Notes: generated from the letters alone by a model not told the origin. 64,000 nt of DNA from Thermococcus litoralis DSM 5473 (GCF_000246985.2 NC_022084.1:119994-183993); one strand, 5' to 3'; shown: positions 9,562-17,961, counted from the first letter of the stretch. Numbers and translations: made by a program.

Positions 9562-10361
9562 TCTAGCATCACCCTATATATTTCATCTATACTGGCATAA
9601 TCTGAAATCTTTTGTCCTATCGGTCTCCTAGTTAAAATAACATTTTTCTTATCTCCCTGAATCCTAAGAACTATATCTGACTCACCCTCTTCAATATCCG
9701 AAAATGTTACATAGCAATTAACAAGGTCAGATGCACTCCTAATCGGTCCATATAAGTGACCATTAAATAGGAAATATACTTTAAAAGTGCTAAATTTACT
9801 CAGAATATCCAGTCGATGGGTTGTCATGATGATAGATGATTTCAGAGAGTTTAGGATTTCAACTGTTTTATTTGTCCGCCAAGGATCGAGACCCTCAAAA
9901 GGTTCATCGAGCAATATTAGTTTAGAATCTGTGAAAAACGCTAAGAGATTCGTTAAGCATTTTTTCTCACCGCTGGATAAATTGTAAAATTTCTTTTCAA
10001 GAATATGCTCTAGTTTCATTTCTTTTATAAAATTAAGAATTTGCTGAGAGGGTATTTCCTTTAAATCACAATAAAGATCAATTAATTCTGATACCTTTAT
10101 AGAATACACTAATTTGTAAACAGATTCTAGATTTGTAGAGACTTTCTTTTCTCCAACTACCTTCTCGTAAGGCTTTCCACAGATTTGAATTTTGCCACTT
10201 TTAATAGGGATCAATCCCAGTAGTGACTTTAATAGTGTAGTTTTTCCAGCCCCATTAGTTCCCAATATAATAGCTTTTTCTCCACTATTTAAAGCAAAAG
10301 ATATGCCCTTTAAAACTTTCACATTATCGTATTCAACATTTAGATCTTTAACCACTAACAT
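9558..10361 (-). CDS. ABC transporter ATP-binding protein of the TOMM operon
   Basis: A 267-residue ABC ATPase. Walker A is GTNGAGKTT (about residue 37), the signature is LSSGEKK, Walker B is LILLDEPFEG and the H-loop is TTHR. The reading frame stays open upstream to 10454, but that stretch overlaps the precursor gene; ATG 10361 is preceded by GGGTGG and starts the normal fold (MLVVKDLNVEY). It is coupled to the permease gene downstream. The signature's second Ser-Gly-Glu is normal, so the ATPase should be active. Confidence 0.88.
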   Translation of the reverse strand: MLVVKDLNVEYDNVKVLKGISFALNSGEKAIILGTNGAGKTTLLKSLLGLIPIKSGKIQICGKPYEKVVGEKKVSTNLESVYKLVYSIKVSELIDLYCDLKEIPSQQILNFIKEMKLEHILEKKFYNLSSGEKKCLTNLLAFFTDSKLILLDEPFEGLDPWRTNKTVEILNSLKSSIIMTTHRLDILSKFSTFKVYFLFNGHLYGPIRSASDLVNCYVTFSDIEEGESDIVLRIQGDKKNVILTRRPIGQKISDYASIDEIYRVMLE

Positions 10362-10407
10362 TTTGGCCACCCAAAAATCAAAAAATTTAAAAAAATTAAT
10401 TAAAAAT

Positions 10408-10566
10408 CTAAGGATTGGGTTTAGTTGAGAAGATTTTCCAATTGTCCCCTCCACCTCCGCAACAACAGCAAGCTATTATTATGATCGGGTCGTCATCATC
10501 TAGTGGTTCTAAAATAGGCCCTTCTTCATACTCCTCAAATATCTCAAATTTAAATCCTTCCACCAT
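10408..10566 (-). CDS. TOMM (thiazole-modified peptide) precursor, CCCCGGGG core
   Basis: A 52-residue peptide read on the minus strand. The leader begins MVEGFKFEIFEEYEEG and passes through an acidic DDDD and a PIIIIA segment. The core reads ACCCCGGGGDNWKIFSTKPNP: four consecutive cysteines followed by four glycines, ideal substrate for cyclodehydration. RBS GAGGGGTGA lies 7 bases before the ATG. It is first in an operon with all TOMM enzymes. The plus-strand open frames over this region (Pro/Gln/Ser runs) are antisense shadows. The ser/thr residues near the end might also be modified. Confidence 0.9.
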   Translation of the reverse strand: MVEGFKFEIFEEYEEGPILEPLDDDDPIIIIACCCCGGGGDNWKIFSTKPNP

Positions 10567-10578
10567 CTACTTTCACCC

Positions 10579-10722
10579 CTCAACAAGTTTTTCATCTACA
10601 TTTTTAGTGAAACGATAAATAAGTTTTACTGCAACTTATTTATAAAATCCTTGAAACTTTTTTATAAATGTCATGAAACCGTAATTAAAGAAAAAGAGCA
10701 ATAGTTATAAGTAACTTCATCA
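10579..10722. promoter_or_regulatory. Duplicated promoter region, copy 2 (TOMM precursor / divergent ABC ATPase)
   Basis: Near-identical to 3387-3530. Leftward, TATA-like ttatttataaaat near 10637-10648 would place transcription start about 45 bases before the precursor ATG. Rightward, a second box (ttttttataaat near 10659 or gttataagta near 10703) could serve the ABC ATPase at 10742. Small differences are scattered substitutions and short indels, so the duplication is not brand new. Confidence 0.72.
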
Positions 10723-10741
10723 AAGGAACTAAGGGAGCAAA

Positions 10742-11770
10742 ATGATTGAGTCAGTTAACTTGACTAAGTTTTATCCCCCTCCAATAAAATCGCTCTTTGA
10801 CCTGAAGAGTTTGAGAGACTTTCTTGGAAAACCCAGAGAGAAAATCCCAGCTTTGATTGATTTAAATTTCAGAGTTAGAGAGGGTGAGGTTTTTGGTCTT
10901 TTGGGCCCTAATGGTGCTGGAAAGACAACTTTTTGTAAGATTGCCAATGCCCTCGTAATCCCCACGAGGGGGAATCTTTATATTAACGGGTACGATTCGG
11001 TAAAGGAGCATGATAAAATCAAGGGCAAAATTTTCACGATTTTTGGTGGTGAGAGGGATTTATTCGGGCTCTTTCAATGGCGTGTAAGCGTGGAGAAGAA
11101 CTTGAGATTTATTGCAGAACTCTGGGGAATTCCCAAAGTTGAAGCTGAAAAAAGGATTAACTATGCTTTGGAACTTTTAAATCTCAAAGATAAGAAAAAC
11201 GAGTGGTATCAAAAACTCTCTGCTGGGATGAGGCAAAAGGTTTACCTAGCCTTATCTTTGATAATTCAGCCTGAAGTTCTCATTTTAGATGAGCCAACGG
11301 TTTATTTGGATGTGTTCACTAAGAGGGAAATATGGGATGTTATTTTAGAACTCTCCAAGGAATTCGGGACAACAATAATACTAACAACACACAACTTGAA
11401 CGAGGCTGAAGCTCTATGTGATAGGGTTCTCTTTTTCAATAAGCGGAAAATCGCCGAAGGCAAACCAAAAGAACTCATCGAAAAATTCCAAGCTTTAAAA
11501 GCGGAGAGAAAACTTCTAATTAAAGTTACGGGAGATGTTAAAACTAAGGATTTTGACGGAATCGCAGAAAGGATTAACGTTTATATCCAAAACGGTTTAA
11601 CTTACTTGGAACTCTACATTAAACGAAATAATCTGAAGGACATTTTCTCTGTTCTAACAAATTATAATGTCGTTGATATTCAAAACGAGACAGTAACCCT
11701 CGAAGACGTATTTACCTATATATGCTCATTTGATTCCTGTGTTAACTCAAAAGTTGAGGAGAAAAGCTAA
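10742..11770 (+). CDS. ABC transporter ATP-binding protein, orphan
   Basis: A 342-residue ABC-2/drug-export type ATPase: Walker A GPNGAGKTT (about residue 58), signature LSAGMRQ, Walker B LILDEPT, H-loop TTHN, and a ~100-residue C-terminal extension. It begins right beside the duplicated RiPP promoter and is transcribed away from the TOMM operon. No permease gene follows: the next gene, 7 bases on, is convergent and unrelated. It may use a permease encoded elsewhere or be the remnant of an export or immunity operon. RBS GGGAG precedes the ATG. Confidence 0.85.
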   Translation: MIESVNLTKFYPPPIKSLFDLKSLRDFLGKPREKIPALIDLNFRVREGEVFGLLGPNGAGKTTFCKIANALVIPTRGNLYINGYDSVKEHDKIKGKIFTIFGGERDLFGLFQWRVSVEKNLRFIAELWGIPKVEAEKRINYALELLNLKDKKNEWYQKLSAGMRQKVYLALSLIIQPEVLILDEPTVYLDVFTKREIWDVILELSKEFGTTIILTTHNLNEAEALCDRVLFFNKRKIAEGKPKELIEKFQALKAERKLLIKVTGDVKTKDFDGIAERINVYIQNGLTYLELYIKRNNLKDIFSVLTNYNVVDIQNETVTLEDVFTYICSFDSCVNSKVEEKS

Positions 11771-11777
11771 GAAAAGA

Positions 11778-12566
11778 CTAACCAATTTGTAAAATCATCT
11801 GAGCTGGATCCCTTATAGCTGGTCCAAGTCCAAGTATGTAAACTGCCAAATACCAAAAACTCCTCTCCTCCTCGTCGGGCACCAAATATTTTAGACCATA
11901 GTAAACCGCTACAAGGATAACCACTATCCATGGGTAGTACACAAAAGCTCCGAACTTCTGAACGAGAATGTTCTCAATCCAGTGAACTTCCCGATAGCCG
12001 TAGTAGTGGATAGCCACAACTGTGGATCCTATGTCAAAGATATGGGCGAAAACAGGGAACAAATAGAGCTTTTCAAAAGGTCTGAATTTGTAATAGACTA
12101 AAATTGGCAGGAGAAATATTAGTGTGTAGAATATCGTCAGCTCGTATGGCTTCCAGCTTTTGACGTTTGTGATCAAGAGATAGTTGGCATACAAAGCCAA
12201 AATCGTTCCCCATGCTACCGTAATTTTTGGGTACATTTTTAACCTTGAGTCCACGAGAATAGCGGGTAAAATCAACAAGAATGCCGTGAAAAATATTCCC
12301 GGAGTCAAAATAAGGGGATGAGGCTTCAAAACTCCTCCATCGACAAGGGCTCTAACGGTTGCACCGAACACAACCATCGGAGTAACGGCATAGAAAAGCT
12401 TTTCATCAACCTTTATCCTAAGAGGCTGTATTATCCATCTGTACGTGTAAATAATTGCTAATCCTAGAATTACTGCATAAACAAGGGTGTTGTATGGATT
12501 GTAGCCCTCTCTTGTGTACATAGGTCTTATAAAATACTCCCATATAAACTTCTCTACTGATTCCAT
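11778..12566 (-). CDS. DUF63-family membrane protein
   Basis: A 262-residue polytopic membrane protein with about seven to eight hydrophobic helices. The pattern (PYNTLVYAVILG near the start, FGATVRALVDGG in the middle, HIFDIGSTVVAIHYYG later) fits the archaeal DUF63 family, whose function is unknown. It is conserved in Thermococcales as a stand-alone gene, so it marks the edge of the backbone next to the RiPP block. It ends 7 bases from the convergent ABC ATPase. Confidence 0.72.
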   Translation of the reverse strand: MESVEKFIWEYFIRPMYTREGYNPYNTLVYAVILGLAIIYTYRWIIQPLRIKVDEKLFYAVTPMVVFGATVRALVDGGVLKPHPLILTPGIFFTAFLLILPAILVDSRLKMYPKITVAWGTILALYANYLLITNVKSWKPYELTIFYTLIFLLPILVYYKFRPFEKLYLFPVFAHIFDIGSTVVAIHYYGYREVHWIENILVQKFGAFVYYPWIVVILVAVYYGLKYLVPDEEERSFWYLAVYILGLGPAIRDPAQMILQIG

Positions 12567-12670
12567 CTCACATCCCCAGAAGGCTTTTCTTTGCTTCCTT
12601 AAAGCTTTTTCTCATTCAAAATGAAAAGTTTAAATAAAAATGAAAGCTAATAATTTCCGAGGTGATTGCA

Positions 12671-13042
12671 ATGCCTATGCTTCCGTTTGTTCCTGGACTT
12701 ATGGCAGCCATGGGACTCATGGCAGTGCTGGTGATCTTAATATCCCTGATAATTGGAGGATTTTTCCTGATGCTCGGAGCGAAGTTTGCAGGGATAGAGG
12801 AAGCAACTCTCGGAAAGTCCATGATAGCTGTCGTTGGTGGTGGAATCCTAGCTCTGCTTATAGGCTGGATACCGGTCATAGGATGGATATTAGGGATAAT
12901 AGCATACATCTGGGTCATAAAAACGGTCTTCAATACAGACTGGATAAAAGCAACAATAGCATGGCTAATGACAATTATTGTAGAGATACTAGTGGTGTTT
13001 GTTTTTGCATTAATCTTGGGTATAGGTGCCGCTCTCTTTTGA
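12671..13042 (+). CDS. Small membrane protein, function unknown
   Basis: A 123-residue protein with three to four hydrophobic helices, Met/Gly/Ile-rich (MPMLPFVPGLMAAMG at the N-terminus). The GTG three codons earlier lies in the RBS GAGGTGA, so ATG 12671 is the likely start. It sits between convergent DUF63 and DUF5305 genes with its own short upstream region. A longer open frame overlapping it (from 12640) has unnatural composition and is a shadow. No family recognised. Confidence 0.65.
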   Translation: MPMLPFVPGLMAAMGLMAVLVILISLIIGGFFLMLGAKFAGIEEATLGKSMIAVVGGGILALLIGWIPVIGWILGIIAYIWVIKTVFNTDWIKATIAWLMTIIVEILVVFVFALILGIGAALF

Positions 13043-13068
13043 TTTTAAATTAAAAAAGAAGAGAAAAA

Positions 13069-14094
13069 TCAGTTGTTTTCTCTTTTTCTATATTCATATG
13101 CTATGTTGCCGTCAATTATCGTATAAACGTCCTCTTCGCCATCCTTGTAATGAAGGATTGGCTTGTCCAAGAGGTCAAAGGTTTTCTTTAGGTCTTCTTT
13201 TGTGGCCAGAATTGCCCTTTTCTCCACATGAATTGGGGCTCCCTCCGTTATGTAGGGGGATAAGTCCTTAAATTCGTTCTTGGGCCTTTGGGCTCTTATC
13301 GTGTAAACCCCACCCAATAGGGGAGTTAAGAACAGTAGAGCTAATATAGGAGCCACTTTCTTTGCAGTATCTGCGTAGAAAGGCAAGCCGATAATTCTCA
13401 CTACTGTTTTCTTCGCTCCTTTTTCTATCACCGTTTTCTGCATGCTTTCTTTTTCGTTGGTGAAGTAGTAAAGGCCAGCGCTTGAATCCCTAACTAAAGA
13501 TGAACTGTGCTCAAAGCTTTCAGTTATCTTCCTTCCATAAACATTCCCTTCAACATTAACCCTAGTAACAAACGTTATCTTTCGGTTTAACCTCTTCAAG
13601 CCGAGCTGCTCTACTATTTCACTTGTCCTGTTTGCGAGTTTGGTCAGATTAAGCTCGTACTGTACAGCAAATTTGCCATCCTTCAGCTCCCCAGACTTTT
13701 CGAAGAGCTTCTCTTCCCACAGAACTACTTCCTCACTACCTCTGTTCACTGTATATTGAACTATTCCCTGAGTGTTGTAAGTTCCCCTTATTGAGGTCAT
13801 TGGAGTAAAGCGATAGCTATATGTCACTACAAAGCTCTCTACTAGGGGAATGGGGTATTCTTCCCTACTGAGCCTTTCTCCATAAAGCGTGTTGTTTTTT
13901 AACAAAGCCACGTGAATTAGCTCTCCCTCTTGAGTGTATTTGCCAACTGTCTGCTGAGTGGTTACAACAGAGCTAACTCCCATCAGCTTTATTGAATAGA
14001 ATCCAAAAAACAAGAAGAGAACAAGCGACACTGCAAGGACTTCTCTTCTAGTTACCATGTCTTTCAGTTTTTCTTTTATATTATCTCTATCCAT
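13069..14094 (-). CDS. DUF5305-type membrane-anchored protein of the surface-fibre operon
   Basis: A 341-residue protein started at ATG 14094, which has GGGAGG 8 bases upstream; an in-frame TTG at 14118 lacks one. It has one N-terminal transmembrane helix (about residues 18-38), a large extracytoplasmic beta-rich domain and a second helix near residue 255, then a cytoplasmic tail. The YTQEGELIHVALLKNNTLYG block fits archaeal DUF5305, often next to signal peptidase and TasA/DUF1102 genes. It is last in the operon. Inferred role: membrane accessory or assembly factor for the fibre. Confidence 0.68.
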   Translation of the reverse strand: MDRDNIKEKLKDMVTRREVLAVSLVLFLFFGFYSIKLMGVSSVVTTQQTVGKYTQEGELIHVALLKNNTLYGERLSREEYPIPLVESFVVTYSYRFTPMTSIRGTYNTQGIVQYTVNRGSEEVVLWEEKLFEKSGELKDGKFAVQYELNLTKLANRTSEIVEQLGLKRLNRKITFVTRVNVEGNVYGRKITESFEHSSSLVRDSSAGLYYFTNEKESMQKTVIEKGAKKTVVRIIGLPFYADTAKKVAPILALLFLTPLLGGVYTIRAQRPKNEFKDLSPYITEGAPIHVEKRAILATKEDLKKTFDLLDKPILHYKDGEEDVYTIIDGNIAYEYRKRENN

Positions 14095-14114
14095 ACAAAT
14101 TTCCTCCCAATAAA

Positions 14115-15093
14115 TCAACCTCTCCCATGAGATTCTCCATTCCCATTATTTTCATTCGTTGTGTTGCTACTTCCGGTATTGTCGTTGTCATCTTCACAAC
14201 CAATGTTAGCCTCTACTGTGAGCTTGTTGCTAACTATTCCATACCCAACTATCTCTGCACCTTCGTTTAGGTCGTAGGTGTCACAACTTGTAAACGCATA
14301 GAATTTCCCTGAAGGACTTAATCTCGTCGCTATTGTCACATTTAGGTGTGTGCTCTCTCCTGCCCCTAGTTCAACGCTCCATTCAAGTTTTGTTGCTGCT
14401 TGTCCACCCCCCGCTGGAGCATACGTAGCATTCCCTGCACTTTCCGACACAGAGAGTACATCAAATTCCGCCGGTATTGTATCTTTTATGGTCAAGTTCC
14501 TCGGCGTCCCTGAATTGTTAACCTCTATCTGGAACACCCATTCTTGATAAGTCTTTAATGGAATGTTAGTTGTGTTGCCGCTCAAGAGGATCTTCCTTAT
14601 CTTCGGTCCGCTCAGGATTATCACCTTTATCGGGCAAGTCTCTACCACAGCATCTCCGCCCTCCCAAGTGGCATAGAGGGTTATGGGGGCTTCATAAGTT
14701 CCTGGATCTGCGTTTCCAACACTAATGTTGCCCGAGAAGGTGTAGTATTCCTGGGAATTAACTGGTCTTGTTACGCCGTCTTCGCTCTCTATCCACATAT
14801 CCACTCCACTTGGAAAGTTAGAGTAATCCGGATCCAGCCAGATATCAACCGTTTCGAGTTCGTTTAAGTAGTTGCCAACGGTTAGTGCATCAAAAGTAAG
14901 TTCGCTGTTTTGGTCAACTATTACCGTTGCTGCATAGCCATCATAACACATGAAGCTCAGATACTCTTCATCGTGATCGACAACCGCAACTTTTACCTCT
15001 CTCTGCATTAAAGTAGACAAAAGTCCCGCTTGAACCAATGACTATCAGTGATGAGAGAAGCAACAAAAGTATAACTGGGATAAGTTTTCTCAT
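14115..15093 (-). pseudogene. TasA-like secreted protein with signal peptide out of frame
   Basis: The body (to 14115, open from 15038) is a secreted beta-sandwich protein with a DUF11-like repeat (about residues 150-260: IPLKTYQEWVFQIEVNNSG, then LPAEFDVLS-like text) and an Asn/Gly/Ser-rich tail. The upstream ATG at 15093, ATGA-coupled to the signal peptidase gene and preceded by GGAGGTG, encodes a perfect signal peptide (MRKLIPVILLLLLSSLIVIG then SSGTFVYFNAER), but in another frame. The two join at an (AG)4 run (plus-strand 14997-15004): one extra AG restores the frame. As written, the signal frame stops ten codons later. It could be a real inactivation, phase variation or a sequence error. 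Confidence 0.75.
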
Positions 15094-16157
15094 CTTCCAA
15101 ACACCTCCATCTTGATTTGCCTTAATAAGCTCGATCTTCTATTTCTGATTTTCAACACGTCTTCATTCCCGATTCCTGAAATGAGGTAAAGAACTCCCAG
15201 AAAAACTGAAGTCTCAAGGAGGATTGCAAAAACAGGCAACACTGGATTTGCTCTATATAGAAAGCCTATAAGCGATTTAGGCAGCAGTGGGATGTAGGCG
15301 TTTACCCTAACCTTATCCGTGAATAAAGAGGTCTCTTCGGGCGCGTTTATTGTAACTTTAACCTTCTCTTCCTCTTGAGGCCCTAATTCAAGCTGAGTTT
15401 TTGATAGGCTTGAAATTCCTCCAGTCTGAGGCTCAAGGTAGTAGATCATTGGATAGAAGTTCCCGTTTTTGATTGTGATTTCTCTCTCAAATGTGGAACC
15501 CGGCAAAACCCAGCCTTCCCTCTGCCCCCCCGCGGATGTTACTGCGTACTCTATTGGAAACACCTGCCATGAAACGAAAATCGATGCCGAGAGCATTATT
15601 AAGAGAAAGGCTGAAGTTAAGATGTAAAGCGTTTTAAACTTAACTTTAATGAACTTTGCCCTCTTTCTTTTGTGCTTTGATTCCCCGGTAAAGGCAAGAG
15701 CACCAGCGATTATCATCAAAGCAGCGAGGAGCATTTTACTTCTTCCCGAGATTCCCCTCTGAATGTATGTGCCCAATTGAGGGATTTTTAACGGTGAATT
15801 GCCGAGAGTGATGACTTTCCCCGCTATTTTATCTTTTGAAACCGGCTCTGCTCTTCCTCCTTGCTGGTCGGTTGCAACGTTGTTGTCGCCTTTGGTAATG
15901 TAGCCTTCTTCAACAATCGCCACAACTCTATGCACAGTCCAGCCACCCCTCAGGTTAAAGACAATTATATCTCCCACATCGGCGCTCCTTGAAATTGGAT
16001 TTATGAAGAACAAATCCCCCCTATTCAAGGTAGGGGTCATGCTATCGGAGGAAACATAAGACATGAAAACAGGCCTATCAAGAAGAGCCCCAACGATAGA
16101 CCCGACAACAAACACGGAAACCGCGAGAATCAGGAAATATTCAAGGAGCTTCTTCAT
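15090..16157 (-). CDS. Archaeal signal peptidase I (SipW/Sec11-like) with C-terminal extension
   Basis: A 355-residue protein. After one N-terminal helix, SSDSMTPTLNRGDLF carries the catalytic Ser and WTVHRVV the catalytic His expected in archaeal Sec11-type enzymes. A second helix (about 145), a third near 190 and a beta-rich domain with a final helix extend it far beyond the ~170 residues of housekeeping signal peptidase. ATG 16157 overlaps the previous stop as ATGA and has GGAGG 9 bases upstream. Position inside the TasA/DUF1102 operon suggests a dedicated peptidase for fibre subunits, as SipW is for TasA in Bacillus. Confidence 0.85.
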   Translation of the reverse strand: MKKLLEYFLILAVSVFVVGSIVGALLDRPVFMSYVSSDSMTPTLNRGDLFFINPISRSADVGDIIVFNLRGGWTVHRVVAIVEEGYITKGDNNVATDQQGGRAEPVSKDKIAGKVITLGNSPLKIPQLGTYIQRGISGRSKMLLAALMIIAGALAFTGESKHKRKRAKFIKVKFKTLYILTSAFLLIMLSASIFVSWQVFPIEYAVTSAGGQREGWVLPGSTFEREITIKNGNFYPMIYYLEPQTGGISSLSKTQLELGPQEEEKVKVTINAPEETSLFTDKVRVNAYIPLLPKSLIGFLYRANPVLPVFAILLETSVFLGVLYLISGIGNEDVLKIRNRRSSLLRQIKMEVFGR

Positions 16158-16660
16158 CCGCAAGAACCTCCAAATGCCTGTATTGTAATGTTTTGGTCAT
16201 AATACCCCAAGGATAAGCCGGTGGTATCAAAGCGCATTCCAACTTGAACACTCTGGTTTGCAGGGACTTCAAACTCTATACTTTGACTCCAAGTGCCTGT
16301 GTAGGGGCTCACAAAAAGGCCAACAACTTGTGTTGGCGAGCTTATGGTCACACATATAACAGACTCTCCAGTCTCGCTCTGATTGTTGTATATCTCAAAA
16401 ACATTGTTGAAGACGTAAACAGTATCGGGTGAGAGACCTTCCCCAAAGCCCGAGTAGAGGGGACTCTGATTGCTGATGTCAATCTTCAAGTGACCATTGC
16501 TTAGATAAGCGTAAGGTGGGAGGGGATTTTCTATAGAAATTGAAACGTTATCATCAACAGCAAGAACAACGGGGATTGGTTTCACAACAAAAACTCCCCA
16601 AGCAAAAAACGTTATGACTAATATGATCGGTAGAACAGTAAATTTGATGATTTTTCTCAC
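16154..16660 (-). CDS. DUF1102-like secreted fibre protein (divergent copy)
   Basis: A 168-residue secreted protein starting with GTG (RBS GGGGGAG). It has a hydrophobic N-terminus, then the family landmarks shared with the next two genes: a DDN near residue 36, PPYAYLSNGHLKIDIS, LSPDTVYVFNNVFEIYNN and VGMRFDTTGLSLGYYDQNI. It lacks the FxxFxxTR start of the mature protein seen in the others, so it may be a minor or capping subunit. ATGA overlap with the signal peptidase gene. Confidence 0.72.
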   Translation of the reverse strand: MRKIIKFTVLPIILVITFFAWGVFVVKPIPVVLAVDDNVSISIENPLPPYAYLSNGHLKIDISNQSPLYSGFGEGLSPDTVYVFNNVFEIYNNQSETGESVICVTISSPTQVVGLFVSPYTGTWSQSIEFEVPANQSVQVGMRFDTTGLSLGYYDQNITIQAFGGSCG

Positions 16661-16719
16661 TTTTCTCTCCCCCTAAAATTTAGATAAAAGGAGCAAAGGC
16701 TCCAAGATGGAAAGGGTAA

Positions 16720-17292
16720 TCAATCTTCGCATTCACCATTGTCTGCTGTAAATTGAAGGTCTCCGTTAATGCCTTGTCCCTCTACCAAGCCGCTACTATC
16801 AAGTACCATCCCAACTTTTACGGCTTCTCCGTGAGGTACTGTAAATTGCAAACTTGTTTGTCCTGCACCTTCAACATAGTCACCTGTAAAGAACAATATT
16901 CCTCCATCTCCAGAGTACGTGACCTTCACACAGATATCTACGTCTTCCCAAAGGTGGTTGCTAACTTCAAAGACTTCTTCGAAGACATAAATGCTGTCTG
17001 GGCTTACACCAGTCCCATATTCCATCTCAGCCCAAGTTGCGTTGTAATTCGGGTTTGCAATATGGCCCGGCCAGTTGGTGTTTGTATCTGATAGTTGTAG
17101 AACCATTTCACCGTTACTGTTAATATAGGCATAAGGTTGTAAAGGCTTCAAGTCTATAAGCTCATTATCATCTGGAACTACGGTGACAGTAACATTTCTT
17201 GTGGCCTCAAAGTAAGCAAAATTTGCGCTACTTGCACTGACCGCTATGACTATTCCTGCAATCAAAATTAAGATTCCTAGTATTTTTTTCAT
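16720..17292 (-). CDS. DUF1102-family fibre subunit (camelysin/TasA-like)
   Basis: A 190-residue protein: signal peptide (MKKILGILILIAGIVIAVSA), then SSANFAYFEATRNVTV, the typical mature N-terminus of TasA-like subunits, then DDNELIDLKPLQPYAYI and VSPDSIYVFEEVFEVSNHLW. RBS GGAGGTG. Start and preceding stop overlap as ATGA. Family knowledge: related proteins polymerise by donor-strand exchange into bundling pili in Pyrobaculum and matrix fibres in Bacillus. Assembly here is inferred from similarity and gene order. Confidence 0.76.
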   Translation of the reverse strand: MKKILGILILIAGIVIAVSASSANFAYFEATRNVTVTVVPDDNELIDLKPLQPYAYINSNGEMVLQLSDTNTNWPGHIANPNYNATWAEMEYGTGVSPDSIYVFEEVFEVSNHLWEDVDICVKVTYSGDGGILFFTGDYVEGAGQTSLQFTVPHGEAVKVGMVLDSSGLVEGQGINGDLQFTADNGECED

Positions 17293-17912
17293 TGTGGTGC
17301 ACCTCCTATGTTAGGGCATTGGAAGTCTTCTTCAGGCCATGCGTACACGGTTATAGTGGAGTTGTACATTCCTAGAGCTCCTCCAGCAAACTCCATTGAA
17401 ATACCGAGCTCAGTTCCAGGCTCTAACACAAAGCATATGTCGGTTATTGCCTCATCTGATTCAGTTGGGGTTTCTCCAGTAGTTGTACCATACACCAACC
17501 CGTCTGGGTGGAAGAACGCTACACTATCACTGCTTGAGATTATTCTTATGGTAATGTTCTTGTTCTCCCAAAGATGGTTGCTCGCGTAGAAAACGTGGTC
17601 AAAGTTGTAGTTTGAGCCAACACTGATGCCAATTCCCATTTCCTCTGTCCAATCAGGGTCGTAATAGTCTGAATCTGGGTTTCCCGGCCAGTTTGGATTG
17701 TCTTTTGATATGTCAATTACTAGCTTGCCATCGTCATCGATGTATGCATACGGCTGCCCTGGGCGTAGGTCAATAAGCTCGTTGTCATCTGCTACTACGC
17801 TAATATGAGTACTTCTTGTAACCTCGAAGTCTCTGAACGTTGCACTAGTGCCGAGGGCCATTGCGAAGGCCAATAAAAGGCCTAACATTCCAAGTGCTAA
17901 AACTTTCTTCAA
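17289..17912 (-). CDS. DUF1102-family fibre subunit, first gene of the operon
   Basis: A 207-residue protein if started at the TTG at 17912, which has GGAGG 7 bases upstream and gives KKVLALGMLGLLLAFAMALG as signal peptide, matching its paralogue. An ATG at 17954 is in frame but has no RBS and sits in a hairpin. The mature part begins TSATFRDFEVTRSTHI, then DDNELIDLRPGQPYAYIDDD and VGSNYNFDHVFYASNHLW. Closest relative is the next gene (16720-17292), so a tandem duplication. Likely the major subunit by position. Confidence 0.76.
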   Translation of the reverse strand: MKKVLALGMLGLLLAFAMALGTSATFRDFEVTRSTHISVVADDNELIDLRPGQPYAYIDDDGKLVIDISKDNPNWPGNPDSDYYDPDWTEEMGIGISVGSNYNFDHVFYASNHLWENKNITIRIISSSDSVAFFHPDGLVYGTTTGETPTESDEAITDICFVLEPGTELGISMEFAGGALGMYNSTITVYAWPEEDFQCPNIGGAPQ

Positions 17913-17939
17913 ATCTTTCGCCTCCAATTTTTTCGAAGG

Positions 17940-17961
17940 GTGCCCCATTGACATGGGGCAC
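17940..17961 (-). promoter_or_regulatory. Perfect hairpin in the 5' leader of the fibre operon
   Basis: gtgccccat-tgac-atggggcac: 9-bp perfect arms and a 4-base loop, lying between the TATA box near 18030 and the RBS at 17921-17925. It could stabilise the mRNA of an abundant surface protein or control its translation. Confidence 0.6.

Noticed and set aside
10415-10618. Plus-strand ORF with Pro/Gln/Ser runs over the TOMM precursor
   Set aside because: It is antisense to the precursor; the runs are the complement of the Cys/Gly and Asp codons, and there is no ribosome binding site.
12640-13053. 137-residue ORF overlapping the small membrane gene
   Set aside because: Composition rich in Arg, Ser, His and Trp without hydrophobic pattern; the alternative frame has RBS GAGGTGA and a clean membrane protein.
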